Counted from the first letter of the stretch, positions 1 to 8,760 are shown. The stretch is 9,405 nucleotides of DNA from Stenotrophomonas maltophilia (GCA_002386405.1 DGIP01000037.1:589-9993), one strand, 5' to 3'. Notes: a model not told the origin generated them from the sequence alone. Numbers and translations are program-made.

Positions 1-2022
<2,022 letters not shown>

Positions 2023-2090
2023 GGCCTTCACCGAATCCAATTGGGACCGCGCATCGCGCCGTCCGGTTTCGCAACGCGAAACCCGGATGG

Positions 2091-2115
2091 GTAGCTACCG
2101 ACCGTTGGTCGGTAG
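2091..2115 (+). repeat. SMAG-like REP element, CCGACC type, forward
   Basis: A GTAG head (2091-2094) is followed directly by a perfect 9-bp stem, CTACCGACC (2095-2103) and GGTCGGTAG (2107-2115), with a GTT loop. GTAG-headed short palindromes are the hallmark of REP sequences mobilised by RAYT transposases, and S. maltophilia genomes carry many such SMAG repeats. It lies just upstream of the malic enzyme terminator and pairs with an inverted copy at 2176-2200. Confidence 0.85.
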
Positions 2116-2124
2116 ACCTTGAAG

Positions 2125-2157
2125 AAGGGATCGGTGCAACGCACCGGTCCCTTTTGC
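2125..2157 (+). terminator. Probable Rho-independent terminator of maeB
   Basis: A 13-bp stem runs from AAGGGATCGGTGC (2125-2137) through an AAC loop to GCACCGGTCCCTT (2141-2153), with a single T-G wobble. Its 3' arm ends in a T-run (2152-2155). It lies about 100 bases after the malic enzyme stop, between two REP elements. The T-tract is short and partly inside the stem, so efficiency may be moderate. Confidence 0.75.
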
Positions 2158-2175
2158 ATTTGATCCTGCCCCCGT

Positions 2176-2200
2176 GTACCGACCAACGGTCGGTACCTAC
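2176..2200 (-). repeat. SMAG-like REP element, CCGACC type, inverted
   Basis: This is a perfect 9-bp stem, GTACCGACC (2176-2184) and GGTCGGTAC (2188-2196), with an AAC loop and followed by CTAC (2197-2200). The CTAC places the GTAG head on the minus strand. Read on that strand it differs from the 2091-2115 copy only at the outermost base pair, which is flipped from C-G to G-C. The two copies face each other around the terminator, giving a two-REP inverted module. Confidence 0.85.
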
Positions 2201-2264
2201 CGGACACCCCACGGTCACTCCCGTGCAACCTGCCAAGGGCCAAATACCCCCACGCGGCCCGGCC

Positions 2265-2292
2265 GTGGCGGTGGTCCGCTGGACCCCGCCAC
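2265..2292. other. Strong bulged hairpin of unknown role
   Basis: The 5' arm GTGGCGG-T-GGTCC (2265-2277) pairs with GGACCCCGCCAC (2281-2292) across a GCT loop, giving 12 base pairs with one bulged T. No T-run follows, so it is not an obvious terminator. The GTGG at 2265-2268 could alternatively pair with CCAC at 2250-2253. It lies 38 bases upstream of a candidate 24-codon ORF, so a leader or small-RNA role is conceivable but unproven. Confidence 0.4.
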
Positions 2293-2329
2293 CCTGGGCC
2301 CGACCACTTCCCCCCTCTGGAACGGCGCC

Positions 2330-2404
2330 ATGCGCACTCGTCCTGCAAAGCGGTACTTCAAGCAGTTGTTCGCGTTGTATGCGGGTCTTGTAAGCGGCAG
2401 GTAA
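2330..2404 (+). CDS. Candidate 24-residue small ORF, uncertain
   Basis: The ORF runs from ATG to TAA and encodes a short, basic, partly hydrophobic peptide that begins MRTRPAKRYF and ends GLVSGR. It contains no acidic residues. A weak GGAA (2319-2322) lies 7 bases before the ATG. The stop is 3 bases before a strong terminator stem, an arrangement seen for genuine last genes. Codon third positions are less GC-biased than in the neighbouring genes, which argues either against ordinary coding or for unusual coding. I do not recognise the peptide. It could be a genuine small protein, a leader peptide, or chance. Confidence 0.25.
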   Translation: MRTRPAKRYFKQLFALYAGLVSGR

Positions 2405-2407
2405 ACC

Positions 2408-2434
2408 AAAAGGGGGCGCATAGCGCCCCCTTTT
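2408..2434. terminator. Bidirectional Rho-independent terminator
   Basis: This is a perfect 12-bp stem, AAAAGGGGGCGC (2408-2419) and GCGCCCCCTTTT (2423-2434), with an ATA loop. The A-run and T-run flanks provide a U-tract in either direction. It begins 2 bases past the stop codon of the minus-strand GH92 gene and is surely that gene's terminator. It would also stop plus-strand transcription coming from the malic enzyme side. Confidence 0.93.
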
Positions 2435-2436
2435 CT

Positions 2437-5400
2437 TCACGGTGCGGCAGGCGCCAGCAGCTCCACTTCGGCCAGCTGCATCCGCCCCGGCCCCTCGATC
2501 CGCAACCGGTACTCGGCATAACGGCCCGGATTGGCAATCCGGAACGGGCGGGTCTGCTGCTGCCACTCGAACGTTTCACCGCTGCGCTGGTCCAGCGTGA
2601 CCCAGCTGCCACCGGCCTTGCGCGCTTCCAGGCTCCACTTGCCACCCCGGATCGGCGCATTGCCGCTGGTCAGCGTGTACATCGACGGCGTGCCATCGCT
2701 TACGCCCGTGAACACCACGCTGCCCTTGCCGCCAAACGGCACCACGGTGCCCGCGTCATCATCGGTCAGCGCCGCCAGCACCTTGCCATCGTCCAGCTGC
2801 GCACGCGCGCCGCTGCCCAGCAGGTCATGCAGCAGCGCCGGGCGCTCACCGCGGGCGGTCAACGAGCGAGGCGCATCGTCCGGCCCGGCGCCCCACTTGG
2901 ACGGCGCCGGACCCATCTCGAAGTCCAGCGTCGCGCCCTTGGCGATCACATCGTGCGACACCCAGGTCTTGGTCCACGGCTGGCCATTGATCTTCAGCGA
3001 CTGCACGTAGATGTTGCGGTCCGAGTTTTCCGGGGCGTTCACGGTCAGCACCGCGCCGCCCTGCAGTTCCACCTTGGCGTGCTTGAACGCCGGCGAGCCG
3101 ATCGCGTACTCCGGCGAGCCCATGCGCAGCGGGTACAGGCCCAGCGAGGCCAGCACATACCACGCCGAGGTTTCGCCGTTGTCTTCATCGCCCGGGTAGC
3201 CCTGGCCGATCTCGCTGCCCACGTACAGCCGCGACAGGATCTCGCGCACATGCTGCTGGGTCTTCCACGGCTGCCCGGCGTAAAGGTACATCCACGGAAT
3301 GTGGTGCGAGGGCTGGTTGCTGTGTGCGTACATGCCCATGCGCACATCGCGCGCTTCGGTCATTTCATGGATGGTGCCGCCGTAGGAACCGGAGAACGTC
3401 GGGTCGGCAGTTTCCGGGGTACTGAAGAACGTATCCAGCTTCTCGGCCAGCTTCTCGCGTCCACCGTACAGGCTGGCCAGGCCTTCGCCATCGTGCGCGG
3501 CGGTGAAGGCGAACGTCCAGCCGTTGGATTCGGTGTAATCGTGGCCCCACACGCGCGCGTCGTAGTCCTTTGCGGCCACGCGCCAGCTGCCATCGTCCTT
3601 GCGGCCCTGGAAGAAGCCGGCGGCCGGGTCGAACACGGTGGCGTAGGTGCCGGCGCGGGCGCGGAAGTAGTCCGCTTCGGTGCTGTAGCGCTCGCGCGCG
3701 ACCGGGCTGCCGGCGGTTTTCGCCAGCGCGGTGGCCATGTTGGCGATGCCGAAATCGTTGAGCGCGCCTTCCATCGTCCACGACATGCCTTCGTGCACGT
3801 CGGCGCTGGCGTAGCCACGGAACGTGGATTTATCCATGCCCTTGCGGCCGACATGGCGGTCCGGCGGCACCACCGTTGCGTTCTTCAATGCGGCTTGATA
3901 GGCCTCATCCGGATCGAAGCCCTTGATGCCCTTGAGGTAGGCATCGGCGAAGGCCACGTCCGAACTGGTGCCCACCATCAGGTCGGCATAGCCCGGCGAG
4001 GACCAGCGCGCCACCCAGCCACCGGCGCGGTACTGCTCCAGGAAGCCCTGCACCAGCTGCCCGGCATCGTCCGGCGTGAACAGCGCGTACGCCGGCCAGG
4101 TGGTGCGGAAGGTGTCCCAGAAACCGTTGTTGACGTACACCTTGCCATCGCGGATCGGCGCGAAGCTGCGCACCGCGCTGCCATCGGTGTTGTCGTCGGC
4201 GGCGCTGGCCTGGCTGGCGTAACGCCAGTCCGGGGCGGCAGCGGTACCGGCGTTCTCGAAGCCGGAATTCGGGTACAGGTACAGGCGGTACAGGCTGGAA
4301 TACAGCGTGGTCTTCTGGTCGTCGCTGGCCTGGCCGATGTCGAAGCGGGCCAGGCGCTGGTCCCAGGCATCCTGTGCGCGGGCGGCGACGGTGGCCAAGG
4401 TGTCATCGCTGGCCAGTTCCAGCGCCAGGTTGTGGCGGGCCTGCTCGACCGAGATCAGCGAGGTGGCGATGCGCATGGTCACGCGGCGGTCGCTGCCCGG
4501 GTCGAACTTGATGTAGCCGGTGGGCCGGCCGCTGGCGATGGTGCCACTGCTGCGCCACGGCCGGTCGAAGCTGGCCACCACGTACATGCGGGTGGCGCCG
4601 TTGGACAGCCCGCTGCGCGTATCGGTGTAGCCCGACAGCGTCTGCGTGGCCGCATCCAGGGTCAGCCCACCGCGCGCGTCGACGTTGTCGAACAGCAGGT
4701 TGGCATCGCCGTCCTTGGGGAAATCGAACTGGAACAGCGCGGCGTGGTCGGTCGGCGCGATGGCGGCGGCAATGCCGTTGTCGAAGCGCACCGCATAGCG
4801 GTACGGGCGCGCGCTTTCGTTGTCGCGAGAGAACGACAACGCACGCTTGCTGCGGTCCGCGTCCGGCACGCCACGGGTGGCCGACGGCATCACCTGGAAG
4901 GTCTGGCGGTCGCCCATCCACGGGCTGGGCTGGTGGCTCAGCGCCAGTGCCTGCAGCTGCGGGCGGTTGGCGGCGTTGTTCTGCTCGTTCCAGCGGTACA
5001 GCCAGTTCAGCGCGCCGGCGTCGGTCACCGGGGTCCAGAAATTGAAGCCGTGCGGCACGGCGGTGGCCGGGAAGTTGTTGCCGCGCGAGAAGGTGCCGTT
5101 GGCCTGGGTGCCGCGGGTGGTGAGCACCCAGTCGGAGGGGCGGGCCGGGGCGGTGCGCGGCTGGCTGTCCAGGCGCACGTCGTCGATCCAGCCCGAGACC
5201 GGTGCGTTGGCGGCGCTGCCCAGATCCAGTTCGATGGCCACCACGCGGCGCCCGCGCAGCGCCTCCACGTCGCCCAGGCGCACCGACTTGTGCGCCCACT
5301 GCTGCGGGTAGAGGGTCTTGGAATCGCCCTGGGCCTTGGCGCCCAGCGCAATGCCGTGCAGGTCGCGCGCGGCGCTGGCCGAGACGCGGCTGCCGTCGTC

Positions 5401-5787
5401 CAGCACCAGGTCCAGCGAGACATAGGTGGAGGCCACCGTGTCATCGCCCACGATCTCCGGCAGCACCAGCCAGGACAGCGTGGTGTCGGCGTCGATGGTC
5501 ACATCGGTGGTGAACAGCGTGGTGGTGGCGGCACCGCCGGCGCTGGCGTAGTGCAGGGCACGCAGGCCGCTGTAGCCCACGCCGGGCTTGGCCGCATACG
5601 GCGCCTCCGGGCCCTTGCCGATCTTCAGCTGCACGCCGCCCTTGCTGGCCTGCGGGGCCGGTTCGCCCGGCTCGAAGGAGGTCTGCAGGCCCTGCGCGAA
5701 GGCGGGCAGGGCAACCGGCGCGCAGGCCAGGGCGAGGGCCAGCGGAAGCAGGGCGCGGCGGGCAGGGCGGGGGTGCGGCAGGGTCAT
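2437..5787 (-). CDS. Exported GH92 family alpha-mannosidase
   Basis: GH92 enzymes are calcium-dependent inverting exo-alpha-mannosidases (often alpha-1,2) acting on N-glycans or mannans. The protein has 1116 residues. A Sec signal peptide spans residues 1-31 (basic start, LLPLALALA core, probable cleavage after AFA). Residues about 34-211 look like a beta-sandwich, possibly carbohydrate-binding. The GH92 N-terminal domain spans about 219-485 (GNNFPATAVPHGFNFWTP), and the catalytic helical domain about 490-965. Motifs there include VNNGFWDTFRTTWP (552-565), HDYTESNGW (749-757; E753 is the likely acid), AHSNQPSHH and GDEDNGE (866-872; D867 and D869 are likely base residues by analogy with BT3990). 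A discoidin/CBM32-like domain spans about 985-1112. I chose the ATG at 5787 because GGGAGA lies 7 bases upstream and the signal peptide then starts correctly. The gene stands alone, transcribed away from the zinc-finger gene. The exact linkage specificity cannot be read from the sequence. Confidence 0.94.
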   Translation of the reverse strand: MTLPHPRPARRALLPLALALACAPVALPAFAQGLQTSFEPGEPAPQASKGGVQLKIGKGPEAPYAAKPGVGYSGLRALHYASAGGAATTTLFTTDVTIDADTTLSWLVLPEIVGDDTVASTYVSLDLVLDDGSRVSASAARDLHGIALGAKAQGDSKTLYPQQWAHKSVRLGDVEALRGRRVVAIELDLGSAANAPVSGWIDDVRLDSQPRTAPARPSDWVLTTRGTQANGTFSRGNNFPATAVPHGFNFWTPVTDAGALNWLYRWNEQNNAANRPQLQALALSHQPSPWMGDRQTFQVMPSATRGVPDADRSKRALSFSRDNESARPYRYAVRFDNGIAAAIAPTDHAALFQFDFPKDGDANLLFDNVDARGGLTLDAATQTLSGYTDTRSGLSNGATRMYVVASFDRPWRSSGTIASGRPTGYIKFDPGSDRRVTMRIATSLISVEQARHNLALELASDDTLATVAARAQDAWDQRLARFDIGQASDDQKTTLYSSLYRLYLYPNSGFENAGTAAAPDWRYASQASAADDNTDGSAVRSFAPIRDGKVYVNNGFWDTFRTTWPAYALFTPDDAGQLVQGFLEQYRAGGWVARWSSPGYADLMVGTSSDVAFADAYLKGIKGFDPDEAYQAALKNATVVPPDRHVGRKGMDKSTFRGYASADVHEGMSWTMEGALNDFGIANMATALAKTAGSPVARERYSTEADYFRARAGTYATVFDPAAGFFQGRKDDGSWRVAAKDYDARVWGHDYTESNGWTFAFTAAHDGEGLASLYGGREKLAEKLDTFFSTPETADPTFSGSYGGTIHEMTEARDVRMGMYAHSNQPSHHIPWMYLYAGQPWKTQQHVREILSRLYVGSEIGQGYPGDEDNGETSAWYVLASLGLYPLRMGSPEYAIGSPAFKHAKVELQGGAVLTVNAPENSDRNIYVQSLKINGQPWTKTWVSHDVIAKGATLDFEMGPAPSKWGAGPDDAPRSLTARGERPALLHDLLGSGARAQLDDGKVLAALTDDDAGTVVPFGGKGSVVFTGVSDGTPSMYTLTSGNAPIRGGKWSLEARKAGGSWVTLDQRSGETFEWQQQTRPFRIANPGRYAEYRLRIEGPGRMQLAEVELLAPAAP

Positions 5788-5794
5788 GCAGGGA

Positions 5795-5800
5795 TCTCCC
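5795..5800 (-). promoter_or_regulatory. Ribosome binding site of GH92 gene
   Basis: On the minus strand GGGAGA lies 7 bases before the ATG at 5787. It decides this start over an in-frame start 28 codons further upstream, which would bury the signal peptide inside the protein. Confidence 0.75.
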
Positions 5801-5914
5801 GGGTGGGACAGGCGGCAGGCGGAGCCCGCATCGGCGACCTCGGCAGACAGCACCGCGCCGGCCGCCCGCAAGGGCAGTCAAAGCGATGCAGGTCCGGCGG
5901 GGGACGGGCCATGC

Positions 5915-5945
5915 GATCGGGTGTTTGATCGGAACGCACCCGATC
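5915..5945. promoter_or_regulatory. Candidate operator: 9-bp inverted repeat
   Basis: GATCGGGTG (5915-5923) and CACCCGATC (5937-5945) are perfect inverted arms separated by 13 bases. A third GATCGG core lies between them at 5927-5932. The element is about 130 bases upstream of the GH92 start. Multi-site spacing like this fits binding by a dimeric regulator, but no regulator gene is present in the window and the role is inferred. Confidence 0.35.
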
Positions 5946-5978
5946 CTGCAACACCCGGAGCGGGTCTGGCAAGTGAAA

Positions 5979-5992
5979 TTAGTTCGATCTAA
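5979..5992. promoter_or_regulatory. Candidate operator: 14-bp quasi-palindrome
   Basis: TTAG-T-TCGA-T-CTAA is symmetric about its central TCGA except for one mismatched pair, and it is AT-rich in GC-rich surroundings. Short palindromes of this kind are typical of dimeric repressors. It could control GH92, the plus-strand operon, or both. The assignment is speculative. Confidence 0.35.
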
Positions 5993-6070
5993 ACCCGGAA
6001 AAATCGCATATCGGCGTTTTGCCCGTGACGTCCCGCACTGAACCGGCCGCGCCGCGCCCGGCGCCCCGGG

Positions 6071-6079
6071 TGCTAGAAT
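6071..6079 (+). promoter_or_regulatory. Extended -10 promoter of zinc-finger operon
   Basis: TGCTAGAAT contains the TG extension and a TAGAAT hexamer matching 5 of 6 positions of the sigma-70 -10 consensus. No good -35 box is visible in the GC-rich stretch before it, which is common for extended -10 promoters. The expected start would give a leader of about 25-30 bases before the ATG at 6113. Confidence 0.6.
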
Positions 6080-6112
6080 CGAGGCCCTCGCAATTCCTTT
6101 CCGTGCCCCGCC

Positions 6113-6310
6113 ATGAGCCATACCGCCACCGCGCCCGCCAATGCCGAAAAGCGTTACACCGTGCACCGCAGCGACCTGCCGCTGAGCTGCCCGACGCCGG
6201 AGATGGCGCTGTGGAACTCGCACCCGCGCGTGTACCTGCCGATCGAAGACGAGCCGAACTGCGAAGCCGCGTGCCCGTACTGCGGTTCGGTCTTCGTGCT
6301 GGCCGACTGA
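6113..6310 (+). CDS. CHCC zinc-finger domain protein
   Basis: This small cytosolic protein of 65 residues matches the zf-CHCC family (Pfam PF10276), related to the zinc-binding end of mitochondrial complex I subunit NDUFS6. The zinc ligands are visible as C26 (LSCPTPEMALW), H37 (NSHPRVYLP) and the pair C54/C57 (CPYCGSVF). The bacterial role of these proteins is not well defined. The start is the first ATG after a good extended -10 promoter. There is no clear Shine-Dalgarno sequence in the short leader. Only 16 bases separate it from the glycosyltransferase gene, so the two are likely cotranscribed. Confidence 0.9.
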   Translation: MSHTATAPANAEKRYTVHRSDLPLSCPTPEMALWNSHPRVYLPIEDEPNCEAACPYCGSVFVLAD

Positions 6311-6312
6311 GC

Positions 6313-6318
6313 AGGCGG
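6313..6318 (+). promoter_or_regulatory. Ribosome binding site of GT4 gene
   Basis: AGGCGG lies 8 bases before a GTG codon at 6327. It supports that GTG as the start; the first ATG in the frame is over 380 bases further on, inside the domain. Confidence 0.6.
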
Positions 6319-6326
6319 AACCGAAC

Positions 6327-7439
6327 GTGCGCCGACTGACCGTGGTGCAGCTGCTGCCGGCGCTGCACTCCGGCGGGGTTGAGCGCTCTACGCTGGAAAT
6401 TGCCGCCGCGCTGGTCGCGGCCGGGCACCGCGCCATCGTGGTCTCTGCCGGTGGCCGGCTGGTCGAGCCGCTGCTGGCCAGTGGCGCCGAACACCTCACC
6501 CTGGATATCGGCCGCAAATCGTTGTGGACGCTGCGCCATGTGCGCACGCTGCGCAACCTGCTGGCCGAAACCGGCGCTGACATCGTGCATGCGCGCTCGC
6601 GGCTGCCGGCCTGGCTGGGCTACTACGCCGTGCGCAACCTGCCGGCGGCCACCCGCCCGCACTGGGTCACCACGGTGCATGGCTTGAATTCGCCCAGCCG
6701 CTACAGCGCGGTGATGACCAGCGGCGAACGGGTGATCTGCGTGTCCAACTGCGTGCGCGAATTCGTGCTCCAGCATTACCCGAGCGTGCCACCCGAGCGC
6801 CTGCAGGTGATTCCGCGTGGCGTGGATACCGCGCAGTTCCCGCGCGTGGGCCGGCAGGACCGGCGCCCGCGCCTGGCGGTGGCTGCGCAGCATCCGGCGC
6901 TGGCCGGCGATGCGCCGCTGCTGTTGTTGCCGGGCCGTGGCACCCGCCTGAAGGGGCATCACCATGCGCTGGGGCTGCTGGCCGGGCTGCATGCTGCCGG
7001 TGTGCCGGCGCTGCTGTGGATGCCGGGCACCCGCGAGCCGGGGCGTGAGCGCTACGTGGCCGAGCTGGAAGCACAGGCGCGCAGCCTGGGCATCGCCGAT
7101 GCGGTGCTGATGACCGCGCCCACGTCGCGCATCGCCGAAGCGTATGCGGCCAGCGATCTGGTGCTGCAGGTGTCCGACAAGCCGGAGGCCTTTGGCCGCA
7201 CCGTGGTCGAAGCGCTGTCAGTGGGCCGACCTGTACTGGGCTGGAACCAGGGCGGGGTGGGCGAGCTGCTGCAACACCTCCAACCATCCGGCGCGGTACC
7301 CTTGGGCGACGCCGGGGCATTGCAGGCGCGTGCGCTGCAGTTGCTGGCGCAGCCGCCGTCGCTGCCCTCGCGTATTCCGTTCACCCTGCAGGCGATGCAA
7401 CGTGACACGCTCCAGCTCTATACCTCCCTCGCTGGCTGA
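6327..7439 (+). CDS. GT4 family glycosyltransferase, probable LPS/surface glycan synthesis
   Basis: This protein of 370 residues is predicted to transfer a sugar from a nucleotide-sugar donor onto a growing surface glycan at the cytoplasmic face of the inner membrane. It has the two-domain GT-B layout. The N-terminal acceptor half (about 1-175) contains LPALHSGGVERSTLEIA (10-26), as in GT4 enzymes. The C-terminal donor half (about 190-345) has IPRGVDTAQF (162-171), LPGRGTRLKGH (201-211) and the E-x7-E motif, E287 and E295, in KPEAFGRTVVEA. GGVGEL (309-314) is also typical. The start is GTG, set by AGGCGG 8 bases upstream. No signal peptide or membrane segment is seen. It is followed immediately, with overlap, by an O-antigen ligase family gene, which supports a role in LPS core or O-chain assembly. 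The sugar and the linkage are unknown. Confidence 0.9.
   Translation: MRRLTVVQLLPALHSGGVERSTLEIAAALVAAGHRAIVVSAGGRLVEPLLASGAEHLTLDIGRKSLWTLRHVRTLRNLLAETGADIVHARSRLPAWLGYYAVRNLPAATRPHWVTTVHGLNSPSRYSAVMTSGERVICVSNCVREFVLQHYPSVPPERLQVIPRGVDTAQFPRVGRQDRRPRLAVAAQHPALAGDAPLLLLPGRGTRLKGHHHALGLLAGLHAAGVPALLWMPGTREPGRERYVAELEAQARSLGIADAVLMTAPTSRIAEAYAASDLVLQVSDKPEAFGRTVVEALSVGRPVLGWNQGGVGELLQHLQPSGAVPLGDAGALQARALQLLAQPPSLPSRIPFTLQAMQRDTLQLYTSLAG
7390..7395 (+). promoter_or_regulatory. Probable ribosome binding site of ligase gene
   Basis: AGGCGA lies inside the end of the glycosyltransferase gene, 6 bases before a GTG at 7402. It supports that GTG as the ligase start. The next in-frame ATG falls well inside the predicted membrane region. 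Confidence 0.5.
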
Positions 7440-8742
7440 GCCGGTCAGGGCGCCCGGTTCGCCGGGCTTCCGCGCGGGCCGCTGGGCGCCGTGGTGGGTC
7501 ATCGCGTTCGTGGCGTTGCTGCCGCTGCCGGGCATTGCCGAAACCGTGCTGGGCCTGGGCGCGATCTACGCCGCCGCACGCATGATCCAGCTGCGCCTGC
7601 AGGGCAAGCAGCGCATGCTCAGCAGCCCGGCGTGGGCGCTGACCAGCATCCTGTTCCTGGGCTACTGGCTGCCGCAGGCGTTTTCCGCCTTCGATGCGAT
7701 CGACCCGGGCACGGCGTGGCGCAAGACCGCCGCCGGCCTGCGCTACCTGCCCTTCATGTGGCTGGTGGCGATCGCGGTGGCCACGCCGGAGCGGCGGGCG
7801 CTGACCCTGAAGGGCATCGCCATCATCACCGGGGTGTGGACGCTGGATGCACTGGCGCAGGCCGCGTTCGGTACCAGCCCGTTGTTCTGGTCGATGGACC
7901 AGTTGAAATGGGCGATCAGTGGCCATGGCCTGTGCCCGCCGGCGGAGATGGCGGCAGCCGATCGCCTGAGTGGCGTGCTGGGGCCGTGCAACCTCAAATT
8001 CGGCCAGGTGCTGGCCAGCCTGTCGCCGTTCCTGCTGTTTGCCGCCGCCGCACGCTTCGGCCGTGGCGGCTGGATGGGGGTGGCCGCTGCCGTCGGTGCC
8101 GTGCTGGTATTGGCCGGCTCGCGCGCGGCGTGGCTGACCTATGCGCTGGTGCTGGTGTTTTCCGGCTGGCGCCTGCTCGGCGCGCGCGGCCTGCTGGCCT
8201 GCGTGGCGGTGGGACTCGCAGCGGCGGTGGCACTGGCCGCTGGCTCGCACCAGGTGCGCGAGCGGCTGGAACGCACCGCGATGGCGTGGGAAGGCGAGAG
8301 TGACGGCGTGAACCAGGCATTGTCCGGGCGCGCGCAGATCTGGGCCGCGGCGGGCTGCATGATCGAACAGCATCCGATCAACGGCGTAGGCGCACGGGGT
8401 TTCCGCGATGCCTACCCCGACTGCAATCCGCGCCCTGAAGAACAGGAAGTGTGGGGCGCCGGCCCGGCGTTGCACGCGCACCAGATCCTGCTGGAGATCC
8501 TGGCCGAAACCGGCGTGCTCGGCCTGCTGCTGTGGCTGGCGGCTGCGGCGCAGGCGTGGCGCGCATGGCGCTTCGCCCCGCTTCCGGCGCGCGAACGCGC
8601 CCGCCCGGCGATGCTCGCCCTGGCGGTCACGGTGTTCCCGTTCAACACCCACCTGGCGTTCTATTCCACGTTCTGGGGCGGCCTCACGTTGCTGCTCGCC
8701 GCCCTGTACGCAGGCAGCCTGCTGGCAAGCGACGACCGGTAG
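7402..8742 (+). CDS. O-antigen ligase/polymerase family membrane protein (WaaL/Wzy-like)
   Basis: The protein has 446 residues and is predicted to sit in the inner membrane. Members of this family (Pfam Wzy_C, PF04932) join or polymerise lipid-linked glycan at the periplasmic face, using undecaprenyl-linked substrate. Hydrophobic segments fall at about 30-60, 79-97, 113-127, 137-156, 203-258, 264-281, 369-386 and 404-441. The large periplasmic loop (about 282-362) carries SGRAQIWAAAG (308-318), HPINGVGARGF (324-334) and HAHQILLEILAETG (358-371), where H360 matches the conserved histidine. GSRAAWLTY (239-247) is also typical. The GTG start overlaps the glycosyltransferase gene by 38 bases, implying translational coupling. 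A frame-open extension upstream to 7144 is rejected. The TAG stop is part of a REP element. Ligase and polymerase cannot be told apart by sequence alone. Confidence 0.86.
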   Translation: MTRSSSIPPSLAEPVRAPGSPGFRAGRWAPWWVIAFVALLPLPGIAETVLGLGAIYAAARMIQLRLQGKQRMLSSPAWALTSILFLGYWLPQAFSAFDAIDPGTAWRKTAAGLRYLPFMWLVAIAVATPERRALTLKGIAIITGVWTLDALAQAAFGTSPLFWSMDQLKWAISGHGLCPPAEMAAADRLSGVLGPCNLKFGQVLASLSPFLLFAAAARFGRGGWMGVAAAVGAVLVLAGSRAAWLTYALVLVFSGWRLLGARGLLACVAVGLAAAVALAAGSHQVRERLERTAMAWEGESDGVNQALSGRAQIWAAAGCMIEQHPINGVGARGFRDAYPDCNPRPEEQEVWGAGPALHAHQILLEILAETGVLGLLLWLAAAAQAWRAWRFAPLPARERARPAMLALAVTVFPFNTHLAFYSTFWGGLTLLLAALYAGSLLASDDR

Positions 8743-8760
8743 AGCCACGCCCTGTGTGGC
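8739..8760 (+). repeat. SMAG-like REP, CCACGC type, forward, degenerate
   Basis: A GTAG head (8739-8742) is followed by A and a 7-bp stem, GCCACGC (8744-8750) and GTGTGGC (8754-8760), with a CCT loop. One pair is G-T, where the other copies have G-C. The TAG of the head is the stop codon of the ligase gene. It lies 52 bases before the next forward copy. Confidence 0.85.

Larger units (their letters stand above)
2023..2436. other. Hairpin-rich convergent intergenic region
   Basis: This stretch separates the malic enzyme gene from the converging GH92 mannosidase gene. No long ORF in it looks genuine. It contains a succession of inverted repeats: 2013-2029 (7-bp arms around the TGA stop), 2044-2064 (two 4-bp blocks with a C-C mismatch and ATC loop), 2062-2087 (11 bp with one bulged C, AAC loop), a REP at 2091-2115, a terminator hairpin at 2125-2153, an inverted REP at 2176-2200, a bulged hairpin at 2265-2292, and the shared terminator at 2408-2434. 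A 24-codon ORF at 2330-2404 is listed separately. The structures were read directly from the sequence; most of their functions are unknown. Confidence 0.85.
5788..6112. other. Divergent intergenic region
   Basis: These 325 bases separate the GH92 gene (minus) from the zinc-finger gene (plus). The part next to GH92 (about 5800-5910) is GC-rich and shows no convincing promoter. The middle (5915-5992) holds two inverted repeats listed separately. An AT-richer patch at about 5970-6020 could host the GH92 promoter, but I could not place -35 and -10 boxes with confidence. The plus-strand promoter is recognisable at 6071-6079. No RNA gene is seen. Confidence 0.7.

Noticed and set aside
5788..5871. 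Upstream extension of the GH92 N-terminus
   Set aside because: It would put 28 residues before a textbook signal peptide. A good ribosome binding site supports the internal ATG at 5787 instead.
5853..5881. Minus-strand -35-like TTGACT as GH92 promoter
   Set aside because: The region at the proper distance for a -10 box is entirely GC, so no credible sigma-70 promoter is formed.
2827..5928. 1033-codon plus-strand ORF opposite GH92
   Set aside because: Its translation is low-complexity, rich in R, G, A, H and V with no recognisable domain, and it mirrors the strongly coding minus-strand GH92 gene. Long antisense frames are expected in GC-rich DNA with strong third-position bias.
7144..7401. 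Upstream extension of the ligase ORF
   Set aside because: It lies inside the glycosyltransferase's conserved donor domain in another frame and encodes an arginine/cysteine/proline-rich shadow sequence; the GTG at 7402 has a plausible ribosome site.
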